From NCBI GenBank assembly GCA_037389465.1, contig JAZARR010000250.1, positions 4,697,001 to 4,761,000 on the forward strand: a DNA stretch of 64,000 nucleotides. The letters are read 5' to 3'. The stretch is from Baylisascaris procyonis. Taxonomy: Eukaryota > Nematoda > Chromadorea > Rhabditida > Ascarididae. Positions 14,201 through 27,463 of the stretch are shown here, one piece after another. The first letter of the stretch is position 1; every line of letters starts with the position of its first letter. The notes under the pieces were generated by a model. The model saw only the letters and a program-made list of their open reading frames with translations. It had not been told where the DNA came from and searched no databases. The position numbers and the translations under genes were made by a program.

Positions 14201-17200
14201 GGGAATTTTTCTAGTGGTCAGATTAATTGAAGCATGAAAGCACTGTCTGACAGGTTTATTATTTTATGGATAAATGGTCGGATGGAGGGAATCCAGAAGC
14301 GCACATCTTGCTAGCTTCTCTGGCGTGCTTCTCCATCTGTTTGCAGTTTTTTTTGGCGAAAAAAAAGAGGATGTCAAAGAGCCATTCGTTTCTAAGACAT
14401 TTTTTTCGGTATGGAAATTTTTTAAAGCTTCGTTCGGCTAAGCTATTTAACTCGAAAAGCACGCTATGGATTTTTTCATTGTCCTACAACGTTAAGTGCT
14501 TCATTTTTTTTCCCTTCCTTCATCTTCCTTCAGCTACGTAAGCAACTACTCTGCAAAAATGCACCGTTAGGACTCATGTAAAAGCCACAAAAAATCCATT
14601 TGCACTCTTATATCAACATATATGTTGCAGAATGTTGAATCGGGGATGAACATATGGACCAGCAAGCTTACATTCGGGCCTGAAAACGATCCCACTTGAA
14701 TGCATTTGCGAAAAGATTATTGTTTGCTGAGTGCATCTTCAGCACATTTCATTTCCTTTCTCCCGTCTCTTTTTGTTTAAGAAAAATTTGCTGTTATGAG
14801 TTGTTTATAAAACATTATGGGTCAGAAGTTGCTTGTTCAACTTTTCTCCTCATTGTGTAAACGATATGCCTTTTTCTTTGTTGACTTAGGAATGCAGTCT
14901 CAATATTTGCATTGCTGTACTAGTAAAAGTGTGAGTTAATGTTGAGTTTTAGGATCGCATAACCCATGGACGTCGATAAAACTATGATGATGAAGGAGGA
15001 AGAGGGATATCGATGTAGGAGCCCTAGGGATAGAGCGGTGAAATGCGAAAAAAAGGGGTTCTTATCATTCTAGTTTTATGGCTTTGCAATAAAGGAGTCT
15101 GCGTTACAGCATTAGATTCCGATTCCTACATCTTCTCTAATGTGAAAATCACGCCGAGTCTCCATTATAATGCCAGGTTTTAAGCTTTTATATTTGTTAA
15201 TTAGTTCAAAATATGGCATAGAGTACAATGCATTTAGTTTATGCAAATTAGCGGCGATTTGTTCGCTGAATGTGACACTTGAAAGCTAATTACTTATCTT
15301 TTATATGGTCGTTCACAATGATCGTTCACTGAGATCGAAGTTGTGAAACATAGTTGAGAAATTTTCCTGTTGAAAGAAAAATTTGCAATTTATCTCTCGA
15401 ATGAATTGAAAACCACTCGATGCTTATATCGGATACAAGTTCTGCTTTTGTGGGGGGTGACGAAATCCCTAACTTACGAATATTGAAATTCACAGAAATT
15501 TATAATGCAATTTTCATATTTAGCACACCAGGACCATAAATTGGTCGCTGTAATAGCAACTTGAAATTGGCAGGTGAATGATATTTCCTGTTGTTTTTGC
15601 TGTCGAGCGATTAAAAACTTAGCAAAAAAGAATTAAGTTGCTTTAGTCAAACGGATAGTGCAGGTTGATGGCTATATGTTGGACTGTGTTGCAGCTGTAT
15701 GACTGCGTATTCGAAAGGCGAATATTGATCGCAAAATGAGCTCACATATCATCTGCTCTTGTTTAACATTATAATGTTTCATTACCACAGAGCATTGCAA
15801 TAAAATTGCAATGCCCATACACATAAATCTTCTATAAAAAATGTTTTTAACAGTTTCCATTTTGTAAAGTACATTCAGCTTGCTCAACGCATTTCAAGCA
15901 CTGATATGAGAACATAAACAACCTGGCTTATTCATAAGCTAGAAAGTTATCTGATTGTCTAGGAATGTGATTTGTCTGATTTATTTGCAACTTGCATGTT
16001 TTATTTGATCTTTTGGCAATTTAAGAAACTACTTGATTAGATCAGTGAGTGGAGGAAGCATTTATCGTGCCTGTTTTCGTGGCATGCTTCCGCAGTTGGC
16101 ATTAAAATATGAGGCCTCTTCATTTACCAGTCGAAGAATTCGTTCATCACTCAAGTCAACTCACTGTTAGCGGAAGCAACGAATTTACATATGACTTCGT
16201 TATTGGCATCCAATGTATGCAAATTTAGCATTTAATATTTCGCCGAGAAGTCGACTCGTCGGCGATGTAAACGCAATGAAAATGTGAATTTCATTGCATA
16301 TTTATTGAGATGATCAACATTATGCAACGCAGAAAAAAGCTGCTGTCATTCGACAGCACGTCGAAGATCAGTCATGCGAGATGCCGGCAAAAGCTTTTTC
16401 AACAACATGAAATTTGATCCCTTTCGGGCGGAAAATTTCGTCGTTGCCACATCAAATTTTGCGATGTTATGGTCTATCGGAGGAATCGTCACAAGATTTT
16501 GCGTTCTCGTATTTACCAATTCTACGATGGGAATTATGAGCTTGAACTTTATGTCTTCTCGTGCAGCCGGAGCTCAATATAACTGGAGCTCAGGGCAAAG
16601 GATCTTTTAGGGAATCCATTATCTCAAACGATCTTTCCAAATCATATTATGCAAAGAAATTTGCAAAAGCTTTTCAAATCCAGTGGCACGCTTCGTGCCT
16701 TTTTAGGGAATCCAAAAGAGCGATTCATATTGAGGACCGTAGATGTCGCTATTGGTTTATTTGTTCATCGTACTGGTGGCCTAATATTTTTCATATATTA
16801 GGCACCTTACTGACAAAGGTTGATGCTTCAAGAACTAGTAATCTGCGAGCTGTTGTATTCCACATATATTGCCTTCCGGTCCGGAGGTTCACTTCAATTT
16901 GCCAATATAATTGATGCGCTTCACTGAAGACACCACAGTGAAATTTCACGTTACAGTCCGTAATAATAATAATAATAATAATAAATTAAATTAATATAAA
17001 AACTTACACTTTTTTACATAAATTAAGCAGTTCACTTTTTGATAAATGAAATTGGCTGCACTCATTAAAAATGGAGAAACTCAAAGAATTATGAATCATT
17101 TCATTGTCTTGATACAGCTGACAATTTACAATTTGTTAACTTTTTATAGCTTTTTATCTTAAGTAATGTATAAAAGCAGTTTTACTATTCGATCGATTGA

Positions 17201-18265
17201 GCGTATGAACCCGATGTGCTGAAGAAAATAGTGTGGATTTTTCAATTTTTTCATTAGAACCTATATAATACAACTACTGCATTTGAACCTTATAGGTTGA
17301 AGGGAGAAGCTTCAAAATTTAGGCCATTATATCAAATTAGCAAATTCAGATGTGAACAGATGAGCAATAAAAGTTGTCAATTCATTGGTGCTTAGCTCTG
17401 TATTTATCTCGTAGGATGCATCTCGTTACAGTTGTAAATCATTTATTTTAGAGAATATTTCACATCTCTTTTATTTTCTTTCTTCCTTAAATCTCTACTC
17501 ATTATTCGTAGATGGTACTCGCGCATAATTATTAATCAATTAGCGCAATTTTGCTGAGAAACAAGCAGAATATGGAACGGATTGAATTAATGTACGCACT
17601 TTTATGCACTGAATGAGTGCTGAGCTTCTCTCTGAGCTTAGCATTTGATGGTGGGAATGCGTTGCTTTCTTATTTACCATACGGTGATTGCTTTAATGTA
17701 TTCACTTTGGGCAAATAAAATATCCTTGAATAGCTGTTGCGATATGCACATTTTTAGAATCATGGAGCCCCTTATCCATCGCTTTTGACACAAAAAAATC
17801 TGCTTTCTTGCCAACACCATCAAAATTTTATGGCATATAAAATTGCTTATAATTATTCTATACGGAGGTGAAGGTAAGGAGGTGAAGGCAAAAAGAAAAG
17901 GATGTGGAAATCTCACCTATTATAGAAAGTGTTTAGGAAAAAGATGGCAAGCACTATGAGAATTTTCCAATGACTTTCATAGGAACAAGTTTCCATTACA
18001 TCCTTCTCGTTCGTTTGTCAAAGAGTTGCGTTCGTAGCTACTTTTTCATAGATACGCAAATACCAAGGTGTGTCTTCGAGCGCTTTTGTCCATAGCGACG
18101 AATGCGAAGGAAATCATCTCCTTGACTCATTCTGCTGATCAGGAAAGCAGCTGTCGCAAGGTGGCTCTAGCTTCAGCATAGGACAATGACATGTCTATAA
18201 GATCACGGAGGTTTCCACAGCAGTGATCCTACATAAATAATCTATTCTAAGCTTTGCAATTTTAG
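11263..18265. other. no gene recognised
   Basis: A good pyrimidine-tract acceptor at 12408 opens only about 16 codons. A 9-bp inverted repeat lies at 15792-15814. No gene can be supported. Confidence 0.55.
16961..16984. repeat. (TAA)n microsatellite
   Basis: Eight TAA units in a row. Confidence 0.95.
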
Positions 18266-18691
18266 TGCATGCTAGCAGCCTCGAAAAAAGCTTACATTGA
18301 ATGTATTCAGTCTGAAGAAGAAGGAAGTGCTGATGATTTCAAATCTTTCCATAGAGAATCTAGGAAAGACTTTGAAGACAGAGGAGTCGCTAGGCAATGC
18401 AAATATTTCGACTGTGCTTGCTCGCTTGAAAAAACAAAAAAAAGTTATCGACTCACTTCGCTTATCAAGACAAAAGATTTTCTATTCATTTCAAGCTTTT
18501 TAAAAGGCGACTGTTGTGCTCGCTTCGCTAGCCTTAACATTTTCAAAGGATTGCATCAATGTTTCAAAAATTCTTCATCTAGTTTCGTTTGTCAAAGAGT
18601 TGAATCGGAAATTGTGTTGAAAACTCCATCCACTCTCTCTGAGCGCTTGCATCCTATTCGGAAGATCGCTTACTTTTTAATTCAAAAGTGA
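18266..18691 (+). other. possible decayed coding island
   Basis: After an acceptor-like GCAATTTTAG, one frame (from about 18279) reads LSIENLGKTLKTEESLGNAN and ISTVLARLKKQKK before GTTATC, and another stays open for 140 codons. Two competing frames and the 19-nt direct repeat shared with 18010-18028 suggest a repeat or a broken gene rather than an intact exon. Confidence 0.2.
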
Positions 18692-21021
18692 TATTAAGTG
18701 GTAATTTATGTGCGTCTTGGTTATTTGTTTTCTGTTTTTTCTTCGCTGCAAGACCTATATGTGATTTCCTATGTATGAAGCGGTAATATTTCTTAGCAGC
18801 AAAATTGTTTTAGGATTTAGATTGTCGTCAGTGAGCTTTATGGTTTCCTTCATTCGTCACCTTGATCAAATACGAGCCTAACTGGTGTATTCTTTCGTCT
18901 AACGTCTGCCCAGAAACCCTAGTTGGCATATCAGCGTCGAAAATTGGTCGAATATAGGGAGGAAAAAAGGACGATTGGTTCGGCCATGCCAAAGAATGTC
19001 TTGAAGGCTCAGAATCGCCCTAGCAGCTCAAAAATTTTCGGGTCTTCCAGTATAAACTTCCAATAGCTTGCTGCCGTCTGGCGCATTTGGCAGTGCGCCA
19101 GTTTTTGGCAATTTGACAAGAAAATATCTACGAGTTCACAAACGCGCTCACAAACGACGTTAATGGATTTTTTGTCAGGTGTTACAGGAAATCGTAAAAA
19201 GCGTTTGTGGCACAAAGCTCTCTGGCATTGCTCACCACCGGCTATCGACATAATATAGGATTCTAGTCACAGTACTTGTTTAGTTTAGTTACCACTGTAT
19301 GTTGCCCGTGGGAAGTAAATTTCCCGATAATCTTTTGATTGGTTATTTTTCAAATATTCCGGAAGGAAAACCGCTCTCATTCGATCGAGCTTCCTCTGAA
19401 ACGCGAAAAAAGTCGCTTTTTTTTCTTTCTGCAATGCCTATTTCCAAAATTATGGTCAATTCAATAAATTCTTTTCCTGTCAGGAAATGCAGTGTACGAG
19501 CCTTTGATAATAGCCCTGATGTTCCTGATTCATTACACTTGAAATCTGCAAGCACGACGAAATTTGCAAGTTTCATCTTCTATGAACTCTATAAATTACT
19601 TCATTAGCGTATTTTTCCGAAGTAATCACTTGATGTCATCAAAATATGTAAATGAGGTATTTAGGGTGAATTGTCAATCTTTTTTTTTTGGAGCTCCCAT
19701 ATAGCTGAAAACTTAAACGGTTGGCTATACAATATGGGTTTAACGGGTTACAATGGTGCATATTACTAATAATGCACGAAGTTGTGACGTTTTGGACTGA
19801 TGCCACAGATCATAGTCAACAATTCGTGTTTTTGCCTGACAAGTTCCTATGAGGCTTATAAAGGGTTATAAAGTAAATGCCTACTTATATAAGGTGTAGT
19901 ACCGTCACAGCTAGCATAAGATTAACATATTCCTGTTCTACTAACTAGGTTGCCAACTTTATTGCAGATAAAATTCAGCCTTGTTCGGCATTCTCGTTGC
20001 ACACCCGATCGATCATTAGCGCATCTTTTCGTCACAGAATTTTACCATTTTTTGCAATGAACTTAAGCGGACACCAAATTTCGACTAACTCGTTGATATG
20101 TTCCCATCATCAATTAGCATTTCCTTCTTTTCCATTGTATTATTCATCATTTCAACAATAAAACTTACTTTCAATTTCGATTTATTTAATTGCCACATTA
20201 CAACATATTTAATAGCTGACCAATTGTGCTTAAATAAATTTTTTCTGCGCTTCACGATGATATACCAATTTCATTTTGTTTTTTTAAATTGTTTGGAAAA
20301 AATGGCAACTAAATTGCGTTCATTGCTTGTTCTTCTTACTTTGAGGCTAACAGATGGTGCAAATCCTCTCAAAGCTATAAATCACACGTTTATTATGTTT
20401 ACATATGTTTACTTATGTTGCATATTTTGCGTATTTCAAATGTTCCGTCGATATTACTCACTATACGCATTGCTTAGGCGATTAGCATTAAATCATTAAG
20501 TTCAAAAACTTTTTTAAATGTTTCTAAGATTCGATCCAAATACTACGGCGGCGATTTTTCATAGGTTTTGTTCTTGCGATGTTGCTAAAAATGTCCATTC
20601 ATTTTTTGATGTCAGAAAGATTTTACAATCGTTTCTCGCACGGGCTTGCCCGTATCCCCTATCGCGTCTACCTTACATAAACTCAGCGATTACCTGAAGA
20701 AGCATGTCGACAAAGTTTGCATTATTTGTTATCGTTGTTGTACTTAAATCTTTACATTATTCATTGTTGTTGTACTTAAATTTGCCTTTTTTTAAGAGAG
20801 AGGTCCGGCACATCTATTAAATATTTTTCATTACTTCGATCCAGTTCAGAAAAGAGTCTTCGCTTAAAATGTGATGGTATTGAGTTTTAAGATGTAGTCG
20901 TGATCTACTATTTTTCGCAATTTTTATGTTCATCGGCTATTTTATGCCATAAGGGGCAACGGAACAGGTTTGTGTAAAATGACGCCAACGCCCGCTGAGC
21001 TCTTTTCATTTCGCGACACTT
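18692..21021. other. no gene confirmed
   Basis: Open frames of 80-133 codons (for example 19299-19607 plus, 19343-19576 minus, 20098-20499 plus) overlap on opposite strands or translate as hydrophobic low-complexity sequence. An 8-bp GC-rich hairpin sits at 19078-19101. Confidence 0.5.
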
Positions 21022-21339
21022 TCAGGCATTGAGCACACAATTTCCACCCATGCTATGCCGCGCTGTATAGTTCGTACAGCTTTTAAACTGGCAATTGATA
21101 GCCGCTATATTTGGGACATCGACAGAACGCTGATGAGCAAAAACATTTGCGAGTTGAAATTTTATAAACTTCCGAAAATTTTCATCGATGAATTCTTCAG
21201 AATGAGGTGAGACAAAATCCAACTCTCTTCCTGCTTCACCAGTTCGCGCACAAAGCACTGCAATTGTGAAGCAGCATTCTATAATAACAGATGGTTGCCC
21301 ATTGTGCTCTACTTGGCGAATCGTCTTCGCCACTCTCAT
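21022..21339 (-). CDS. candidate coding sequence, 105 residues, unrecognised
   Basis: One open frame from ATG (with an upstream in-frame stop) to stop, in locally less AT-rich DNA. It reads QPSVIIECCFTIAVLCARTG, then EEFIDENFRKFIKFQLANVF and, near the end, a Cys-bearing segment INCQFKSCTNYTARHSMGGN. No signal peptide is evident. An acceptor-like TTGCAG inside the frame means it could instead be an exon of a longer gene. No family is recognised. Confidence 0.35.
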   Translation of the reverse strand: MRVAKTIRQVEHNGQPSVIIECCFTIAVLCARTGEAGRELDFVSPHSEEFIDENFRKFIKFQLANVFAHQRSVDVPNIAAINCQFKSCTNYTARHSMGGNCVLNA

Positions 21340-22749
21340 TTCTTAGCTATTTGATTTTGCTAGCGTCATTTGTCAGAATTTATCAGCAGATTATGCTATT
21401 TGAAATTCGTAATGTCGCTGTTTGAAGTTGAAAAATGTGTGAGGCAAAGATCGATCCAACAAGGTGTTATAGAATATTACCAATTAGTAATACCATTGGC
21501 GTCAGTCACACTTGAAGGATTTCCGCTACCACAATGCCGTATCGATTCTCAACTAAAAAAACATAATATTTATAGTCCATCTAACACATTCAAATGACCT
21601 AATTTGCTTATATTTCATTTATATTTTGTATATTATATGACGCATATAAGAAATGAAACTAACGTCTAAGTGCGTTTTGTTTTCCACACTTCTCACTGAT
21701 TTATATCTGTCTAACATTTGTGACATTCACCTTTTATAATCGTTCTCATAATGCATCTCTACGATTCCTTTAAATAGCCGTTAATGATCATCTGAATTGT
21801 ATCGAATCGACGCTATTTACAAACTTATTTTGCAAATAACTTTACGCTTATTTTGCAGAAATATTTTCACTTAGTGCGCAAATGAATATTACAGCATTGA
21901 TGATCTTTTGTGTGTCTGTTGTGATATATGTGAATTGCTTCCTCTCTAGCATATTCATTTGATAATCTAAAACGTCATAATGCTGAGATATTTTTCTTGA
22001 AATTGTATTCAGAGATGTCATTCTTTATGACGATAAGTTTTTTTTGTTCTTTTCCAGAGAATTCATTCGGATAGCATGCGGATATCGAGTAGAATGAACA
22101 ATGAGTTATGGAATTCTAAGATTCTAAGATAGGCAGAAAATTAACCGCCATGGTTTTACTATTCGAGCTATTTTTAATTTTGACAATATTAATATGTGAT
22201 AGTATCCTTATTACAGGTGTTGAGTAGCTATGATAAAATTTTTAATATCATATTTTAATATGCCGTTATTTCTCAACTTATTATGACACATGTAAACGAT
22301 ATTATTTTTTTTTTAAATTTCTCATCATTTTAGCCTATTTATTTCATTAAAATTAATAATTAAAATATTTCTTTCTTATATGTCAGCTTCACAGATTCTA
22401 TATTGTTTTATGTGTGTTGCTGTACTCTTAACTTTTACATGGGGCGATTCCCCCTAACTTGTTTATCGAAGATAATTTAGGAATTTAGCTCACCAGTGAG
22501 CGGATAACTTAAATAACCTAGATGAGCAGATAAAGCAATGTTTCGTGCAGAAAAGGAGTCTTTAATTCGCTTTCATTTGTGTAAACTTATTGCATATCGT
22601 AAGATTTTTGCTCCCTCAGTGGGGCGATTATAGAATGCTAGAGAAGACGTTGAGTTCACACCATTGGCGGTACTTAGCAGCTTTATTGCATTTTGAAAAC
22701 CTTACAAGAATTTTTGCTTATTTGTCATCATTTTTGTGTAGTAATGATA

Positions 22750-23524
22750 GTCAAAGAACAATGCGGCGTGAGAACGATGCGGAAAAAGTAGATAACATTT
22801 TCAGCCATTCACTGAAAGAGATTGGTGAGAAACGCTTTTCGCGATAAGTTACTTTCTCATTATTTACTTATTACTTTGTGTTGGGCCCTATTTTGCCCCT
22901 CTATCCTTGACTTATCCCGAAGGATTCGCAAATTCCTGCTCTTTCAAATCTCGACGAGATGCTGTGTAACCTAGCAACAAGACGAGAAGTTAAGGTTTTT
23001 TTATTGAGCCCTAATAAAATTAACAATAGTAAGGGGGAGAGGATGATGCGACGGCAGCGGGAAGGAGGTAGGACGTCTCTTTGACAGCATCTTGACACGA
23101 ATAGTGCCACCTCCGCTTCAACGCGCACCAGGAACGCCTCACGCCCAAGACACTCCGCGGTCCGACTGCTCAGGATTCGAACCGATCCTCGCGAGGAGGG
23201 TACTTTACGTGAAAAGCTAGAAGCACACTAATTCATATAAGCAAATGTGCTCTCCTTTTATAAGCACCGACCTTTGCCTCAAGGCATTTATAGGGAGTTT
23301 GCTTTGTCTCATGGTCGTTACTTCTCTGCTCTGCCCTAAAGCAGTTGATCCGTGATATATTGATCATCCCTTGTACTATTTCTTCACTCCTTTAAACGAC
23401 ATCCATTCGACTTTCACTACAAACTCATCGGCAAACCCAAAGAATAATGTAGCGTGAGAATGAGTAATGCGGTTTTTTTGTAGTTAAAATGATAATAATC
23501 AAAAAATAATGCGGCATGACGCAA
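22750..23524. repeat. three dispersed copies of a CAAARAAYAATGYRGCGTGA-like motif
   Basis: Copies at about 22750-22783, 23436-23472 and 23498-23524 share the core; two are followed by a second AATGCGG or ATGCGG. Confidence 0.6.
23140..23225 (-). other. tRNA-like or SINE-like remnant
   Basis: On the minus strand a perfect Pol III B-box form (GGTTCGAATCC) follows a possible anticodon-type hairpin CCTC..GAGG and a TAGC-containing A-box-like word. T-stem pairing is poor, so an intact tRNA is not supported. Confidence 0.3.
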
Positions 23525-26500
23525 TTGCATGATTAAAATGTTGCCATTGGAATGCCCTATGACTGTACCTTCTCTTGCATTAACCATACCTCTTCTGCTT
23601 TCATGAGAAACTTACCTGTTCTGTTCCCAAAAAATACTCTATATAATTTGTTCTGTCTTCGAGCGACGATAAAATATGCCAGCGTCGACCGCAGTATTTC
23701 AATGAACCATTATGAGATTCATATTATACCTACAGACGGTACAACGATTGCTCGAAAAATTAATATCACTAAGATTTTTAGACGTTGATCCTAATAGCGG
23801 ATGTGAACGTATTTGCGGTTGTCGATTACGATTATTCTGTCACTGTAAATCGTAATTGCAACAAAATTTATATCAACGGAATAAAACAGCATAATTATTG
23901 TTTGAATATCTTCGGCTATTGTATTTTATTGCTGTGTTTTTTGTCGTTTATTGTGGATGAATGTTTCCCAACTTAATGATAATCTCTATATTGAGTGCTT
24001 CTTAAACAAAACTTCTTTCATAGAACAACGTTGAAACTATCTGAGCAGAAAATTGCCTCTTTGGGAATTCCTTTCTCACAGTAACCACAATACTTCCTTC
24101 TGGAATGTTTGTGCTTGTAAATTTAACCATCTTTCGAATTTTTTTACTATTTATATACACTCTCTCACTTTCTCCTTTCCAGGAAACAATTTCCTATGCT
24201 TGCAAGATTTGACATCCAAACTGCTGCATAAAACTTTCATGTGAAAATTGAAGCAATGCATACGGTCTGCATTGCTGCTGTGACAATAAAAATCAATGTT
24301 ATTGCTTATTGCATGAGATATTATAATCTCGTTTATAGAGTAAAGAAGTAAAATTTATTATAATTGAATGATTCATTACTTCTACTTTCATATCCAAAGA
24401 ATTGTAGGCATGTTCATTCCCGAAAAATAATATCAGGACACTTCCCAAAACAACCAACAAAATATACCATATGGAAAATGAGCGAAGTTGGTGCATAAGA
24501 GGAGAAAAATAAGGCTTTATTCTTTGTGGTAGAATTTATAGGATTCCTAATTTCTGTTAAATTTCAGCACAGTGCTTCGAAATTAAACTATCATCACTAT
24601 TTTGTAATATGATCATCTCAGCAAAATATTTATAACACAGCCCTGTGTTATAATATTTAAAAAAATTTTTAAATCTCTTCAAGTGATCTTCTATCTCTCA
24701 TCTCTTTCGTAGAATAACACATTTCGGTATTAGAATTAACATTCGCTATGGGTCCCCAAATATAAGAAAGTGAATTTTATATTTGTTATTTATCTAAAGA
24801 AAAGAAAAATGAGCCGATTTTGGTTTAAAGCGTGAGTGTAAAAGTGCACTAAAAGATTGACAAGTGCAAAGTAGGTTGAAATTGGATTTATTGCATGTTG
24901 AAGTCGATTCACTTTTGCGTTAACCACATAACTTGATGAGTTGTCTCTGGCGTCTACATTGAAAACTTTTCGAGAATTTTAAGCGCTCAACCGTAAATTT
25001 CGACAGGTCTTCTGGTGCTTTCTTTGCTTGAATTAGGCACCTAACAGGTATATACTTTCCTAATTGGAAAACAAATTTCTTAATTTACAGTATAACTCTG
25101 AATAAAACCTCTCGGAGTCATGAATTTCCAGGAATTTGAGGATCACGAATTATTAAGGTGATTGGTTTGATTTCAGTGGGAAATTTCATGCTTTCAAAAA
25201 ATTCGGCGAATTTCAACAGATTTCACAATATATGAAAATTTTCACAATATATCATGTTTTAGAAGTTTTTTTCTAGCCAAACCGAACAACGAAGATTACC
25301 TAATTGAATGCCACTGTCATACTTTTACTGTTGAATTTTGCAGATTATCGCAAGCAAAGTCTTTTGTCAGCTCGCCATTTCTTTCGCTGTTTTCTTCGAT
25401 GCGCTCTGCCTGCTAATGCAGCGCATGCCAGATCAATATGAAAACGTAAAAAGTGCATCTGACTTCAAAACTTTGTTAGCAATAGGGTCCAGGTTAAATC
25501 CGGCCCTAGTCCCGGTCATGGTCGCTACCGAATACGGAGACTGGCTAAATTTAGCGCATGAACATGTGGGTATAGGTTAAGTCGAATTTTGGATCCCATT
25601 TAAGCAGCTAAACTGCGCGTATTTGAACGAGAACCGAACTAAACCAGATGCTTAGCAGAGTAGTTTTGGTTTATTGAAAAATTAAATTTGAAACGAGTGT
25701 CTAGTTAATTTACTTTGCTGAAATTGAAACAAGATATTTTTAGTTCGGTCTGACAGCTTCCTCATTAACACACTTTGGAGCTTCTGGCACTGGGTTCACT
25801 TAAGAATTTGCATATGGTATCCTCCTGCTAGGCCTTCCCCTCTTCTCCCATCTCCCCCACTCAAGAGGAGATTCTAGTGTTCACGTTCTCTTTTGCTAGC
25901 ATTCGCAACCCTAATATTTTTTTCGTGAAATAGTGGGAGGCGCATATGTCTGCGGCGCAAATGTCATGTGTCCGTATTTTGCGAAACAGACACGTGATTG
26001 TCACAGTGACACACATAGCTCCCATTTATTTACACATTCATTTTCGCTTGCATGCATAATGATCGATCGGGAGTCGTTTACGCTCGTTAAGTAAACACGT
26101 TGAGAGCATTGCATGTTGTGTCATATATTGCATGTTGCGTCACACATCGTTGTTTCCTGTTTCGTCGATATGATTTTGAGGTGTGAAGGATTTGAAACGG
26201 AGTGCAAAATTTACGGTAATAACGAAAGACCTGATAAGGAATGGAAATGAACTTTTTTACTGGATTTTAAAGAACTGAGATTTTCCTCTATTTATTTTAA
26301 ATAACCTAAAGAATGCATGATACTATAATAATTATAGGAAACGAAAATTCGGATTTAGGATAGGCCGATTGACGAGAAGAGGGAGGGAGCGAAGGGGAGC
26401 GAGTAGAACGGGTAGAACAGAATATATCCAGCTTGAAATTTTAAATTCATTTCATTGAGCTCTGTCTCCTATAAAATTTAACCCCCTTTGCCAAACGTTT

Positions 26501-26757
26501 CATCAGTGTTGGTGTCTTCCGCTCTTCCCTAATGAAATTATCCCGTAAGCTGTGGAATATTTTTAGAGGCATATTTATCCGGCTACGCTGCCATCAAGGA
26601 AGTGGCAATATAAAGGCAAACGGAAGTATAAACTCATGGCAGCTATTCTTAATGAAAATTTGCAGAAAACAGTTCACATTTGAACTGAATCCTCTGATGC
26701 CGAGATATTAGGACAGGGGTGGGACGCAAACCAGCGTTCGACGGTTCACGCCGCACT

Positions 26758-26880
26758 CTGCCTACCTACGTCAACACCCTCTCCACCCACCTCACCCTCT
26801 CTGTGCCCACCTATCTCAACACCACCTTCCCTATCTGCCTCATCACCACGTTGCGCAGCTATCTCATCTCGTGTGGAATT
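26758..26880. repeat. C-rich imperfect periodic tract
   Basis: Words such as CACCTA, CCTAC, CTCAACACC and CTCATC recur about every 18-21 nt. Strong strand asymmetry (very few G) against the surrounding AT-rich DNA. Confidence 0.6.
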
Positions 26881-27401
26881 GAGTTAGGCGATAGGGAGAA
26901 AGTTGTGTTTTACCAGGCGTCATCATGAACGAAAGATTTTGCATAGAAGTATGTCATTATCGATGTGCTTATCCACCTTTTTGATGTTTGCTTATCTACC
27001 TACCTGTTGTCGTCTATATAGAAGCCACTTATCTAAAGGATATAAGCAGTCCTTCCTCATTTTTACAGTCTTTCTGATGAGAGGCGTTAGTTGCTTTGTG
27101 GGGGATAATCCATTTATCAACAAAATGTTTGTTCAAAAGACATAAGGTAATTTATGAAGACTAATTTAGACTATTGGGAGCTGAGCCATTGATATGCTTC
27201 ACATATCAGGTAATTTCTTACTTCGTAGTGATATTCTGGTCTCTTCTCTCTTTTGACGAGGATCTGTTGAAAAACGTTTATAAAAGATTGCTAATAAGCC
27301 TAACCTTAAACATCAAACTTGCATTGGAAATCCGCACAACACGATCTATGAACTCACTGTAATCTGTATGGAATTTGTTATTTATATCTCCTTATCTATC
27401 G

Positions 27402-27463
27402 TCAACCTGAATTTCGCTGGACAACCTGAATTTTGTTAGATAGCTAACCTAAATTTCGCTGGA
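27402..27463. repeat. three-copy short tandem repeat
   Basis: Units resembling CAACCTGAATTTCGCTGGA occur at 27403, 27422 and 27445, the last two diverged. Confidence 0.75.

Noticed and set aside
20098..20499. 133-codon plus-strand frame
   Set aside because: Phe/Leu/Ile-rich translation of T-rich DNA; no domain, and likely chance in AT-rich sequence.
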